A stretch of 64,000 bases of DNA from Rudanella lutea DSM 19387 (GCF_000383955.1 NZ_KB913013.1:849694-913693); one strand, 5' to 3'; numbered from the stretch's first letter, positions 1 through 8,809 are shown. A program made the numbers and translations. Notes: generated from the sequence alone by a model not told the origin.

Positions 1-73
1 CGTAATGGTTAGCAAGAAGTTGGGCCAGCGTGGTTTTACCCGCGCCAATGTTTCCGGTAATGGCAATATGCAT
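1..73 (-). CDS. Deoxynucleoside kinase, N-terminal fragment (cut by window edge)
   Basis: Only the first 24 codons lie in the window; the gene runs off the left edge. The visible residues begin MHIAITGNIGAGKTT, a P-loop (GxxxxGKT, residues 7-14) set within a few residues of the N-terminus. That placement is typical of the dNK family, which phosphorylates deoxynucleosides for the salvage pathway. The start is the ATG at 71-73. The next gene upstream on the same strand is a deoxyribonucleotidase, so a kinase and a phosphatase acting on the same pool sit together. Other short P-loop kinases cannot be excluded from 24 residues. Confidence 0.7.
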   Translation of the reverse strand, partial: MHIAITGNIGAGKTTLAQLLANHY

Positions 74-122
74 ACGTTTGGCAGGCAATAGTACGTAAAG
101 TTGTTGGGGTCGCACAAGACAA

Positions 123-167
123 TTGTGGGTGTCGGAGCGTCCCATTTGGGCACTCCGACACCCACAA
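123..167 (-). terminator. 15-bp perfect hairpin between nucleotidase and kinase genes
   Basis: A perfect 15-bp inverted repeat (123-137 with 153-167, 15-nt loop) lies downstream of the nucleotidase gene and upstream of the kinase start, both on the minus strand. It could terminate the nucleotidase transcript, but no long U-run follows on that strand, so a processing or attenuating hairpin is equally possible. Confidence 0.5.
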
Positions 168-247
168 CCACTAATCTAAAAACAGAACGCTGTAAACCAA
201 AGAGCAACACCCAGTTTTTGGTGTAAAGCCCCTCACCAAAGTTCAGT

Positions 248-775
248 CTACAACAACAGGTCGGCAACCTCCTGCCAGTTGTTGACACGCTTGTACGCGG
301 TTTCATCGCGGTTATGCGGGGCCGTGAACAACAGCCCCTGCCCGGCAAATGTCTCTATATTACGCGGCAGATCGTCGATCAGGTACTCGGCTCCCAGAAT
401 ACTCTTGTCGCCCATAAAAATGATATTTCGCCAGTGGATATACGGAAAATACCGCGCCAGCCAGTCGTATTTCTCACGGAGGCTATTCGGAAACTCCATA
501 GCTGCCGTGGCCACAAACACCTCGTACTTCTCCATGAGCCGGGCAATCGTGTCCTGAGCGCCTTCCATTACCGGAATATCAGCGAAGAAACCCGGCTCAT
601 AAACGTTCTGCATCAGAGTCTTGAACTCTCCTTCGTCCAGAATCTCGTGAAATGATTTTTCCCGCAATTCTTCGAGCGTGTAACGGGGGGCCTCACCCCG
701 TAGGTAAAGCTCAGCAAACTTGCCGTAGGTGTCGGCCATGACATCATCCATGTCGATGGCAATGCGCTGTTTCAT
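248..775 (-). CDS. 5'(3')-deoxyribonucleotidase (HAD superfamily, NT5C type)
   Basis: A 175-residue HAD phosphatase. The N-terminal motif DMDDVMAD (residues 8-15) holds the nucleophile Asp8 and the acid/base Asp10. A second motif VATAAM follows near the middle, and the C-terminal GDKS...YLIDDLPRN supplies the motif III lysine and metal-binding aspartates. This arrangement matches the small NT5C-type nucleotidases that dephosphorylate deoxynucleoside monophosphates in the cytoplasm. The length is normal for the family. The neighbouring deoxynucleoside kinase suggests that both help to set dNTP precursor levels (inference). Confidence 0.85.
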   Translation of the reverse strand: MKQRIAIDMDDVMADTYGKFAELYLRGEAPRYTLEELREKSFHEILDEGEFKTLMQNVYEPGFFADIPVMEGAQDTIARLMEKYEVFVATAAMEFPNSLREKYDWLARYFPYIHWRNIIFMGDKSILGAEYLIDDLPRNIETFAGQGLLFTAPHNRDETAYKRVNNWQEVADLLL

Positions 776-789
776 AGCAATATAAGGGC

Positions 790-2175
790 TTAGATCTTCT
801 GGTCGGTATCAAACCCTTCGAGGTAGTCGGCAACGCGCTTTACAAACTGACCACCCAACGACCCGTCAACCACGCGGTGATCGTACGAATGCGACAGGAA
901 CATCAGCTGCCGAATACCAATCAGGTCGCCCTGCGGGGTCTCGATCACAGCGGGCTTTTTTACAATGGCTCCGAAGGCCATAATGGCTACCTGTGGTTGC
1001 AAAATGATGGGCGTACCCATGATGTTGCCAAACGTACCGATGTTCGACATGGTGTAGGTGCCATTGGCCAGATCGTCGGCGGTGAGCTTGTTTTCACGGG
1101 CCCGCTTCGAGAGGTCGTTTACCTTTTTGGTCAACCCCACCAGGTTATAACTGTCGGCATCGTGAATCACGGGCACGATCAGGTTGCCCGAGGGCAACGC
1201 TACCGCCATGCCGATATTAATGGCCTTCTTGACGATAATAGTATCGCCATCCACCGAGACGTTGATCATGGGGAAGTCCTTAATGGCCTTCACCAGCGCT
1301 TCGATCAGGATAGGCGTAAAGGTCAGGTTCTCCCCTGTTTTGCGCTTGAACTCGTCTTTCATGCGGGCACGCCACTGTACAACGGGCGTCATATCCACCT
1401 CCACAAACGAGCTCACGTGCGGAGAAATCTGCTTCGACTCCACCATGCGCTGCGCAATCATCTTGCGCATCCGGTCCATCTGGATGATGTCTGTCTGCCC
1501 GTTGAGCGATACCGAAGCGGGAGCTTTGGCCGCCGTAGCGGGAGCAGTCGAGGCTGGAGCCGCTTTGGGAGCAGGTGCTGGTATTGGTGCTACCGGAGCT
1601 ACTTCGGCCGACCGGTTTTCCAGATACCCGAGAATATCTTTTTTTGTCAGGCGGTTTTCGGCTCCAGTGCCTGGAATCCGGTCAAGTTCCTCCCGGCCGA
1701 TGCCCTCTTCCTTGGCAATACTCAGCACGAGGGGCGAATAAAACCGACCCGCAAACGAGGGACCATCGGCGAGGTCGGGCCGCGTACGCATCGATGCAAT
1801 GCTCGACTCCAACCCCTGCGCTACCTGGAGTACTTCTGGCTCGGTCTCCTCAGGGGTTTCCTGAGCAACCGGCGTAGACGAGGTTTCGACCGGAGCGGCC
1901 GCAACAGGCGTGGCCGGTTCGGCCGAAACAGACGCTTCGGTTTCGATCCGGGCAATGGGTGCGCCCACGGGCACCACATCGCCCTCCTGCACCAGGCACT
2001 CTTTCAGAATACCAGCGTGGGTAGCAGGCACTTCGGTATCGACTTTATCGGTCGCCACCTCCAGAATGGAATCGTCGGCTTCGATTCGTTCGCCCGGCTG
2101 CTTGAGCCAGTGAATAACCGTACATTCCATGATACTCTCGCCCATTTTGGGCATCACCATGTCGACTAAGGCCAT
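790..2175 (-). CDS. Dihydrolipoamide acyltransferase, E2 of a 2-oxoacid dehydrogenase complex
   Basis: A 461-residue E2 subunit. Residues 1-78 form one lipoyl domain with the lipoylated Lys44 in EVATDKVDTE. A Glu/Pro/Ala linker follows, then a peripheral-subunit-binding domain (about 145-187), a second Ala/Pro linker (about 190-225) and the catalytic core, which ends in SYDHRVVDG with catalytic His433. It transfers acyl groups to CoA. The sequence does not settle whether the complex acts on branched-chain 2-oxoacids, 2-oxoglutarate or pyruvate. The single lipoyl domain and the absence of E1 and E3 neighbours make branched-chain the likeliest (inference). It lies 14 nt upstream of the nucleotidase gene, on the same strand. 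Confidence 0.93.
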   Translation of the reverse strand: MALVDMVMPKMGESIMECTVIHWLKQPGERIEADDSILEVATDKVDTEVPATHAGILKECLVQEGDVVPVGAPIARIETEASVSAEPATPVAAAPVETSSTPVAQETPEETEPEVLQVAQGLESSIASMRTRPDLADGPSFAGRFYSPLVLSIAKEEGIGREELDRIPGTGAENRLTKKDILGYLENRSAEVAPVAPIPAPAPKAAPASTAPATAAKAPASVSLNGQTDIIQMDRMRKMIAQRMVESKQISPHVSSFVEVDMTPVVQWRARMKDEFKRKTGENLTFTPILIEALVKAIKDFPMINVSVDGDTIIVKKAINIGMAVALPSGNLIVPVIHDADSYNLVGLTKKVNDLSKRARENKLTADDLANGTYTMSNIGTFGNIMGTPIILQPQVAIMAFGAIVKKPAVIETPQGDLIGIRQLMFLSHSYDHRVVDGSLGGQFVKRVADYLEGFDTDQKI

Positions 2176-2193
2176 GATTAAATCGTTGTGGTT

Positions 2194-3486
2194 TTATGAA
2201 GTGTATGTTGATGAAGCAAGCAATTGTTCACGCACCATGTTTAGCCCGTAGGCCGTGGTGAGCTGAATATTCTGATCGCGGTACTGCCCCAGCCGGAGCA
2301 ACCGGGTCACGGTTCGGTCGGGAGTGGCACAGGCAATCCAGATTGTGCCTACGGGTTTATCGGGCGTACCGCCATCGGGCCCGGCAATGCCACTCGTTGC
2401 GAGGACAATATCTGCACCCAGCGCCCGGCGAGCCCCTTCGGCCATTTGCCGAACCGTTTGTTCGCTCACAGCACCGTGCTCGGCAAGCGTGGCCGGGTCG
2501 ACACCCAACTGCCCTACCTTGACGGCATTAGCGTAACTCACAATACTCCCCTGAAAATAGGCCGACGAACCGGGCGTTTTGGTGATTTGGGCGGCAATAT
2601 ACCCACCCGTACAACTCTCGGCTGTGCCAAACATCAGGCCGCGCTCAGTCAGCAACCGCCCCACCACAGTTTCGAGCTCGTCATTGTCAAACCCGAACAC
2701 ATGCTCCCCAATCAGGGGCATCACCCTGGCTACCTGCTCTGCCAGCTCACGATCGAGCCGGTCGGCATCCGTTGCTGAGCCCGTTGCGGTGAGCCGCAAC
2801 CGAACCTGCCCGAAGTGAGGCAGGTAAGCCAGCCGGATGTGCGGAGGGAGCGCATCTTCCCAAGCCTCGATACGCTCGGCCAGAAACGATTCGCCAATGC
2901 CCACCGTCCGAATCATCTTGTGCTTGATGATAGGCGTCTCGAACCGTTCCTGCAGCTTTGGCAGAATCCGGTTGGTCATGAGGCTCTTCATTTCAAAAGG
3001 TACGCCCGGCAACGACACATACACCACACTACGGTCACCTTCGTTTGCCCGGTGTTCAAACCACATGCCGGGTGCTGTACCCCAGTCATTCTGAATATAC
3101 TCAGCGTTGGCTGGCAAGTCGGCCTGCGTCCGGTTCAGGTCGGTCATTTCGCGGCCGCGTTTCACAAAGAAACTCGTTACCAGTTCGAGGGCCACCTGGT
3201 TCCGTACCATACCAACCCCAAAATACTCGCACAGGGTTTTCTTGGTGATATCGTCTTTGGTTGGTCCCAGCCCGCCGGTCATAATAATCAGATCAGCCCG
3301 ATTGTGGGCTTCGTGCAGAGCCTCCAGAATAGCCGGGGCTCCATCGCCGACCGACGTTTTGCGCACCGTTCGAATACCCAGATTGGTAAGTTCAGTGCTG
3401 ATCCACTGCGTATTTGTATCGGTTATCTGACCGAATAAAATTTCGTCGCCGATAGTGATTACCTCGGCGCGGACCATTTCTGTCAT
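2194..3486 (-). CDS. cinA: CinA family protein (nicotinamide-nucleotide amidohydrolase type)
   Basis: A 430-residue two-domain CinA. The N-terminal MoCF/COG1058 domain begins with AEVITIGDEILFGQ and contains TGGLGPTKDD. The C-terminal amidase domain contains TAESCTGG and SGIAGPDGG. The family hydrolyses nicotinamide mononucleotide in pyridine nucleotide recycling and may hydrolyse ADP-ribose. Length is typical. The gene ends 18 nt before the E2 start, so co-transcription is possible. An alternative start is the ATG at 3475-3477, three codons in. It diverges from the DUF4197 gene across about 50-80 nt. Confidence 0.93.
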   Translation of the reverse strand: MTEMVRAEVITIGDEILFGQITDTNTQWISTELTNLGIRTVRKTSVGDGAPAILEALHEAHNRADLIIMTGGLGPTKDDITKKTLCEYFGVGMVRNQVALELVTSFFVKRGREMTDLNRTQADLPANAEYIQNDWGTAPGMWFEHRANEGDRSVVYVSLPGVPFEMKSLMTNRILPKLQERFETPIIKHKMIRTVGIGESFLAERIEAWEDALPPHIRLAYLPHFGQVRLRLTATGSATDADRLDRELAEQVARVMPLIGEHVFGFDNDELETVVGRLLTERGLMFGTAESCTGGYIAAQITKTPGSSAYFQGSIVSYANAVKVGQLGVDPATLAEHGAVSEQTVRQMAEGARRALGADIVLATSGIAGPDGGTPDKPVGTIWIACATPDRTVTRLLRLGQYRDQNIQLTTAYGLNMVREQLLASSTYTS

Positions 3487-3564
3487 GGTTGAGGTCTAAA
3501 TTTTCGCCCAAAGGCTAAACCTTTCGGGTATTTTATGCGTCAAAAGTACAAAACGCTTTATCGA

Positions 3565-4314
3565 ATGAGAAAGAAAATTTGGTTGATGGCCCTGCCTCTG
3601 CTGTGCCTTCACGCTACATCATACGCTCAGGACACCACGACTCCCCAAAAGCCCCGTTCGGTATTTGGGCAGATTCTGGACGCCGTCACAAAACCAGCTT
3701 CGGGTGGTGCTCTCTCCAATGCCGATATTGCCAGCGGCCTCCGCGAAGCCTTGAGGGTCGGCATCAACAAAGGAGCCGATCAGGCATCGGCTACAGACGG
3801 ATACTACAAGAATCCGCTCATCAAAATCCTGTTTCCGCCCGAGTTGCAACGCGTTGAAACCCGGCTCCGGCAAGTTGGCCTCGGCCCGCAGGTCGACCGG
3901 TTTGTGATGTCGCTGAACCGGGCTGCGGAAGATGCCGCCCAGAAATCGAAACCGATTTTTGTGAAGGCCATCATGTCAATGACTATTCAGGATGCCATTG
4001 GTATTTTACGTGGGCCACAGGATGCCGCCACGCAATACCTACGCCGGACATCAGGGCAGGAACTGGTGAAGGCCTTCACGCCCGACATCGATGCCGCTCT
4101 GAAGAAAAACAACACCACCAAATACTACAGCGATCTGGTCAATGCTTACAACCGGATTCCGCTGGTGCAAAAGGTGAACCCAAACCTAACCGAGTATGCC
4201 ACCAATAAAGCCGTGGATGGGTTGTTTATTCTGGTGGCACAGGAGGAGAAAAACATTCGCGAAAACCCGGCCGCCCGGGTGAGCGAGATTCTCCGTCGGG
4301 TGTTTGGAAGCTAA
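3565..4314 (+). CDS. Secreted DUF4197 domain protein
   Basis: A protein of about 249 residues with a signal peptide (basic RKK, hydrophobic stretch, cleavage near SYAQ). The mature part is helical and matches my knowledge of DUF4197: SNADIASGLREAL near the N-terminus, then ALKVG-like and DAA/GIL segments. The biochemical role of the family is unknown. I chose the ATG at 3565 because it starts the signal peptide. An in-frame ATG at 3535 would add ten polar residues ahead of it. A strong terminator follows at 4343-4405. Confidence 0.8.
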   Translation: MRKKIWLMALPLLCLHATSYAQDTTTPQKPRSVFGQILDAVTKPASGGALSNADIASGLREALRVGINKGADQASATDGYYKNPLIKILFPPELQRVETRLRQVGLGPQVDRFVMSLNRAAEDAAQKSKPIFVKAIMSMTIQDAIGILRGPQDAATQYLRRTSGQELVKAFTPDIDAALKKNNTTKYYSDLVNAYNRIPLVQKVNPNLTEYATNKAVDGLFILVAQEEKNIRENPAARVSEILRRVFGS

Positions 4315-4342
4315 GATCATTAGCGCAGCAACACGATCACTC

Positions 4343-4405
4343 AACAAAGGAGCCCAGTGATTAGCCCAGAACTGCATATTCTGCGCATCGCTGGGCTCCT
4401 TTGTT
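4343..4405 (+). terminator. Intrinsic terminator after the DUF4197 gene
   Basis: A 15-bp perfect stem (4343-4357 with 4391-4405) is followed by T-rich sequence on the plus strand, 29 nt after the stop codon of the DUF4197 gene. Confidence 0.85.
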
Positions 4406-4456
4406 TTTCGCTGGCCCGTACGCAACCAAACGCTTTAGCCCCGACAAATCTCTCCG

Positions 4457-4464
4457 TATCTTTG
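4457..4464 (+). promoter_or_regulatory. Bacteroidota -7 box TATCTTTG abutting the gldC start
   Basis: TATCTTTG matches the Bacteroidota sigma-ABfr -7 consensus TAnnTTTG and lies only four bases before the gldC ATG at 4469. A TTA, not TTG, sits about 19 nt upstream. Transcription from here would give a leaderless or nearly leaderless gldC mRNA. Confidence 0.5.
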
Positions 4465-4468
4465 TGCC

Positions 4469-4816
4469 ATGAAGAAGTCAGATATTCACTTTACCGTTGA
4501 GCTGGATCCCCAGAACGTACCCGATAAAATCTACTGGGACGCCACCGATAATCCAAACGAAGGCCTGAGCGACACCCGCGCTATTGCCATTTCGATCTGG
4601 GACCATTATCATCAGGGCACGCTCAAAATGGACCTCTGGACCAAAGACATGGAGGTTCTCGATATGAAACGCTTCGTGATTGAGATCATGGACGGCCTGG
4701 CCAGCACCGTTGAGTCGGCTACGGGCGATGAGCACATGGCCCGCGACATCATGAGTCTTTGCCAGGTGTTGAGCCGCCGGGTGAAAGAAGAAATGAAACA
4801 GCAACAACAGCCGTAA
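4469..4816 (+). CDS. gldC: Gliding motility protein GldC
   Basis: A 115-residue soluble protein with the features of GldC: an N-terminal SDIHFTVELD beta segment, WDATDNPN, and a C-terminal helical part with EVLDMKRFVIEIMDG. In gliding Bacteroidota, GldC supports the gliding machinery, although its exact role is not established. There is no signal peptide, so it is cytoplasmic. It is single in its neighbourhood and not beside gldB. Its presence fits the T9SS substrates and PorD/PorE-like proteins elsewhere in the window. Confidence 0.9.
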   Translation: MKKSDIHFTVELDPQNVPDKIYWDATDNPNEGLSDTRAIAISIWDHYHQGTLKMDLWTKDMEVLDMKRFVIEIMDGLASTVESATGDEHMARDIMSLCQVLSRRVKEEMKQQQQP

Positions 4817-4899
4817 TACATTTGTCGTTTTTCGTGTATCGTTTTCGGCGTGAATCGGCCCGTTTTTTGCTGAGAACATGCCGAAAGCGATACACGAAA
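4817..4899 (+). promoter_or_regulatory. -7 box followed by a 20-bp interrupted inverted repeat
   Basis: TACATTTG (4817-4824), a perfect TAnnTTTG match, begins directly after the gldC stop codon. It is followed by a 20-bp inverted repeat with one mismatch (4830-4849 with 4880-4899) around a 30-nt spacer. A transcript starting about six bases after the box would begin at the foot of this hairpin and run into the thioredoxin-like gene at 4996. It could be a structured leader, a terminator for gldC or an operator. Confidence 0.45.
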
Positions 4900-4995
4900 C
4901 GTTTGTAATTTCCCCGTTTTGGGCTTTGATGACCAACGGCATGTTCCGTCGAACCCGGAGCCGGGCCGTCGAGATTTTCTCCTGACACTTGTACC

Positions 4996-6192
4996 ATGAA
5001 ACAATTCGCAACCTGCCTGTTGCTGCTGATTAGCCTGACCAACGTATTGGCCCAAAAGGGCGGCATTACGTTCCGAACGGAGCCAATTGATGGCATATTT
5101 GCCACGGCTCGTAGCGCGGGCAAACCCGTGTTTGTTGAGATTTACTCACCAACCTGTCATGTGTGCCAGAGCTTTATTCCGACCCTGGCCGATAGCCGGG
5201 TGGGCAAGTTTTATAACGGCAAGTATGTGAGCACCAAGCTCGACATCATGAACAAGGCAACACAGGCCTGGCTTACCAAAAAGAAGCTTTACGTGCCTTC
5301 GTTGCCCCTATTTTTGTATTTCGATAACAAGGGTAACCTAATGCACCTGGCCATGAGCAACAACTCGGCCGATGAGGTGATCCGGCACGGTACGCAAGCC
5401 CTCGACCCAGCCGCACGCGGCACCAACTTCCGGCAGCGATTTGCCAACGGCGAGCGAAATGGCAATTTCCTCATCGATTACGGTATGTTTGCCAAGGTAA
5501 CTACGGATACTGTCACAAACATTCGGGTGATGGAAGAATACGCCCGGCAACAGCCTGCCAATCAGCTGGCGAGCCAGACCAACTGGCTTGTTACCCAGAA
5601 ACTGGTGATGGACATGGACAACCCACTGGCCCAGAACCTGATCAACAACATCGGGCAGTACAAGGCATACGGGGCCGAAGAACCACGCAACGTAGCCGAA
5701 AACATCCTGATGTCGACCCTGTACAGCGGCCGTGGGGCTCAGTTTCCGGTGAGCAAGATTATGCAGGTTCGTACTGGCCTGACCCGAATTGGAATTGACC
5801 CCAAGGTAGCGGCCAACCGTACCCTGCTCCCCGAAGTAAACGCGTATTTCAGAGCCCGTCAGACCGCGAAGGCTGTTGCCCGGATGGACAGTCAGGCCAC
5901 GAATTTTCCGCTTTCGGTGGCTGAGTATCTATACATTTCGCGGCTGTTTAACAAACAAAGCCCCGACCCAAGTGATGTACCAACAGTGACCAAATGGATC
6001 AACAAGGCCCTGAGCACCAACAAAGCTACAATTCAGGAGCAGGCTGATCTGTATTACGAGCTGGCGCAGGCCCAACACCGTGCAAACAAAGACGCCGAAG
6101 CCCGCAAAGCCGCCCAGAAAGCGCTGGAACTCGCCAAAGCCGCCCGTATTGATACCAAACGTAATGTGCAGCAACTGGCTGAGTTGAAATAG
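4996..6192 (+). CDS. Secreted thioredoxin-like protein with a CxxC active site
   Basis: A 398-residue protein. The signal peptide covers residues 1-20 (cleavage near VLAQ). A thioredoxin fold follows with the active site SPTCHVCQSF (Cys54 and Cys57) and the cis-proline region LYVPSLPLFLYF. The remaining 250 residues are helical and end in a TPR-like segment (QADLYYELAQAQHRANKDAEARKAAQKAL, split here for description). It is probably a periplasmic thiol oxidoreductase with a protein-binding tail. The substrate cannot be told. CHVC differs from the WCGPC of true thioredoxins, suggesting an isomerase or DUF255-like role. Confidence 0.75.
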   Translation: MKQFATCLLLLISLTNVLAQKGGITFRTEPIDGIFATARSAGKPVFVEIYSPTCHVCQSFIPTLADSRVGKFYNGKYVSTKLDIMNKATQAWLTKKKLYVPSLPLFLYFDNKGNLMHLAMSNNSADEVIRHGTQALDPAARGTNFRQRFANGERNGNFLIDYGMFAKVTTDTVTNIRVMEEYARQQPANQLASQTNWLVTQKLVMDMDNPLAQNLINNIGQYKAYGAEEPRNVAENILMSTLYSGRGAQFPVSKIMQVRTGLTRIGIDPKVAANRTLLPEVNAYFRARQTAKAVARMDSQATNFPLSVAEYLYISRLFNKQSPDPSDVPTVTKWINKALSTNKATIQEQADLYYELAQAQHRANKDAEARKAAQKALELAKAARIDTKRNVQQLAELK

Positions 6193-6280
6193 CCATCCAC
6201 TTTGGGGTCTAAGATTTATCGTTTTGGGTTTTTAGTGAATGTAATCCAGCGAGCCGTTCAAACAGACGGGATGCATTTAC

Positions 6281-6322
6281 ATCAAAAAGGGGGACCAAAT
6301 AGCTTCGGTCCCCCTTTTTGAT
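6281..6322. terminator. Bidirectional intrinsic terminator between convergent genes
   Basis: A 16-bp perfect stem (6281-6296 with 6307-6322) has runs of A and T at its base. It serves the thioredoxin-like gene ending at 6192 (plus) and the GH3-like gene ending at 6374 (minus). Confidence 0.9.
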
Positions 6323-6373
6323 GCGTCGAGATGGATGACGTACATCATTCTCGTCAAGCTGCTTACCTCAACT

Positions 6374-7930
6374 CTACGGCTGAACGCGGACTTTGTCCAG
6401 GAACCCCTGCCAATCGGCGATAAGTGCTTTTTTCAGCACTCGAGGAAACTTATGCTGCCCGCCCATTTTCCCTTTTGAGTCCATCCACTCGTAGAAAAGC
6501 CGGGCTGGCACTACCGTCAGTTCGAGCCGCTTAAGGGCATGACGGCGCTCTACGGCATAATCGTCGTTTAGCTCGCAAAGCTTAGCATCGATTCGCTGCC
6601 TGAGATCATCGGCATCCACCGGGTCGTCGGTACCAATGTACCAGTGATGGCCAAACTCGCGGTCGAACGTCTGCCCGGCCACGGTAAACTCACGCACGGC
6701 AATACCGAGGTCGTCGGACACCAGCTCGACGGCCTTATTCATGTTATCGACCGACAGGTGCTCTCCGCACAAGCTCAGGAAGTGTTTGGTACGACCCGTA
6801 ATCACGATTTCGGCCCGGCGTTTGCTCGTAAACCGGATGGTGTCGCCAATCAGGTAACGCCACGCGCCCGAGCAGGTCGAGATCAAGAGCGCATACTCCT
6901 GTCCTTCCTCCACATCGTCGATCATGAGCGTTTCGGGGTTTTCGACCATTTCCCCATCTGACGTAAAATTGCGCTCGTTGAACGGGATAAATTCGAAGAA
7001 AATCCCGTTGTTCAGCACCAGTTGCATCCCCTCGGCATTGGGGCGGGTTTGGTAAGCCAGAAAACCCTCCGAAGCCAGGTAGGTTTCGATGTACGCAATG
7101 GGCTTGCCCAGCAGTTTCTCAAATCCCTTCCGGTACGGCTCAAATGATACGCCACCGTGGCAGAAAACGGCCAGATTAGGCCAGATTTCGTGGATATTTT
7201 TAACGTTATAGCGGGCAATGATCTTCTCCATGAGCAGCTGAAGCCAGGCTGGTACACCCACAATAAAGCCAATATCCCAGTGAATGGCCTGCTCCGTAAT
7301 TTCATCGAGTTTCAGAGCCCAGTCGCGCTCACGGGCAATGTCTTTTCCCGGCTTGTAGAACCGCTCGAACCAAAACGGAATCTGACTGGCCGTGATGCCG
7401 CTCAGATCGCCCACAAGCTGCCGCCCCCGGCTATTGAGGTTGGTGCTGCCGCCGAGCATGAGACACCCTTTTTCAAAGGTAGTCGCGGGGAGGTCGTGAT
7501 ACCCCGACAAGGTCAGGATTTGCCGGACGCCCGTTTTCTGGATGGCTTTTACCATCGCCTTAGTCACGGGGATGTACTTGGAGGCTGCTTCGGAGGTACC
7601 CGAGCTGAGGGCAAAATACTTCACCCGACCCGGCCAGGTTACGTTTTTCTCGCCATCGAGCGACCGGTGCCACCAGTTGGCAAACATCCGGTTGTAATCG
7701 TGAATTGGCACCAGTTTTTTATATCGCTCGTAGAAGTCCCGCTCCGAACCAAACTCCACCGACCGCAGCAGTTCATCGAAGTGATACGTCTCGCCAAAAG
7801 CCGTATATCGCGCTTTGCCAACCAGCTTACTGAAGGTCTTACGCTGCATTTTCAGCGCGTTGATCCGGCGCCGACGCACCACTTCCGTCAACCGAATGCC
7901 GCGCTTTAAAACGTTTCCCAGAAGGGCCAT
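6374..7930 (-). CDS. GH3 auxin-responsive promoter family protein (acyl-adenylating enzyme)
   Basis: A 518-residue member of the GH3 superfamily. The nucleotide-binding loop SSGTSEAASK (residues 109-118) and the late motif YLIGDTIRFTSKRRAEI followed by ITGRTKHFLSLCGEHLS are typical. In plants, GH3 proteins adenylate hormones such as auxin or jasmonate and join them to amino acids. The bacterial members are mostly uncharacterised, and no substrate can be inferred here. No signal peptide. It is followed on the same strand by nothing before the shared terminator at 6281-6322. Confidence 0.9.
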   Translation of the reverse strand: MALLGNVLKRGIRLTEVVRRRRINALKMQRKTFSKLVGKARYTAFGETYHFDELLRSVEFGSERDFYERYKKLVPIHDYNRMFANWWHRSLDGEKNVTWPGRVKYFALSSGTSEAASKYIPVTKAMVKAIQKTGVRQILTLSGYHDLPATTFEKGCLMLGGSTNLNSRGRQLVGDLSGITASQIPFWFERFYKPGKDIARERDWALKLDEITEQAIHWDIGFIVGVPAWLQLLMEKIIARYNVKNIHEIWPNLAVFCHGGVSFEPYRKGFEKLLGKPIAYIETYLASEGFLAYQTRPNAEGMQLVLNNGIFFEFIPFNERNFTSDGEMVENPETLMIDDVEEGQEYALLISTCSGAWRYLIGDTIRFTSKRRAEIVITGRTKHFLSLCGEHLSVDNMNKAVELVSDDLGIAVREFTVAGQTFDREFGHHWYIGTDDPVDADDLRQRIDAKLCELNDDYAVERRHALKRLELTVVPARLFYEWMDSKGKMGGQHKFPRVLKKALIADWQGFLDKVRVQP

Positions 7931-8032
7931 AGTCTTGTCAATGAAAATGTTGAATGATTACCTGTGGTGATGCTTTCCCCCGCAATCCTGCTCCGCCACC
8001 TGTTGCTCCACCGGGGCATCATCACCCCTTTT

Positions 8033-8809
8033 TTATAGCCCCCACTGCTGCATCTGCTCGGCCGTCGAATACGCCGTCAGGTCGTACTGACACGGCACTA
8101 CAGACACATAATTGTTGGCTACCGCGTACTCGTCGGTGTCCTCAGCCTGGGCGTCGTAATTTACGAATTCACCATCGAGCCAGAAATACCGTCGACCGTG
8201 CGGATCGCGCCGTTCGTGGAAACTTTCCTCCCATTTGGCGTTAGCCTGCCGGCATACCCGAACCCCGCGCAGCGGCTCAGCCCCACGCGCCGGGAAATTT
8301 ACGTTCAGAGCAACGCCCTTGGTCAGGCCGTTCTGCAATACTTTCTGGGCAATGTTGAACACGTGCTCGCGTACGTGCGAGAAGTCAGGCTGGCGGCTGA
8401 AATCACCCAGCGAAAAGCCAATTGCCGGAATCCCTTCGATGGCTGCTTCAATAGCTGCCGACATGGTACCCGAGTACAGTACGCTGATAGCGGTATTGTA
8501 GCCGTGATTGATGCCACTCACGACCAAATCGGGCGAGCGGTCTTTCAGAACGTGATGTTTGGCCAGTTTAACGCAGTCGGCAGGTGTACCGGAGCATTCG
8601 TAGGCAATTACGTCGCCGAAAATATCGGCCGGGTAAAGCCGCAGGGGGTTGGCAATGGTAATGGCGTGCCCCATACCCGACTGGGGGCTATTGGGAGCTA
8701 CCACAATAACGGTACCAAGTTCCTGCATTACCTCAACGAGCGTCCGTATGCCGTGAGCCGTAATGCCGTCGTCGTTGGTTACTAAAATCAAAGGCTTTTG
8801 ATGAGCCAT
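8033..8809 (-). CDS. surE: 5'/3'-nucleotidase SurE
   Basis: A 258-residue SurE. The N-terminal VTNDDGITAHG (Asp13, Asp14) and NSPQSGMGHAIT provide the metal site, and VSGINHGYN...YSGTMSAA forms the second conserved block. It dephosphorylates nucleoside 5'- and 3'-monophosphates in the cytoplasm and is linked to stationary-phase survival. Length matches the family. It is the second nucleotidase in the window. It lies about 100 nt upstream of the GH3-like gene and 89 nt after trhO, all on the minus strand, so co-transcription is possible. Confidence 0.95.
   Translation of the reverse strand: MAHQKPLILVTNDDGITAHGIRTLVEVMQELGTVIVVAPNSPQSGMGHAITIANPLRLYPADIFGDVIAYECSGTPADCVKLAKHHVLKDRSPDLVVSGINHGYNTAISVLYSGTMSAAIEAAIEGIPAIGFSLGDFSRQPDFSHVREHVFNIAQKVLQNGLTKGVALNVNFPARGAEPLRGVRVCRQANAKWEESFHERRDPHGRRYFWLDGEFVNYDAQAEDTDEYAVANNYVSVVPCQYDLTAYSTAEQMQQWGL

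Noticed and set aside
877-2169. 430-codon open frame on the plus strand opposite the E2 gene
   Set aside because: It is the antisense shadow of a well-recognised E2 gene in GC-rich DNA and shows no family features.
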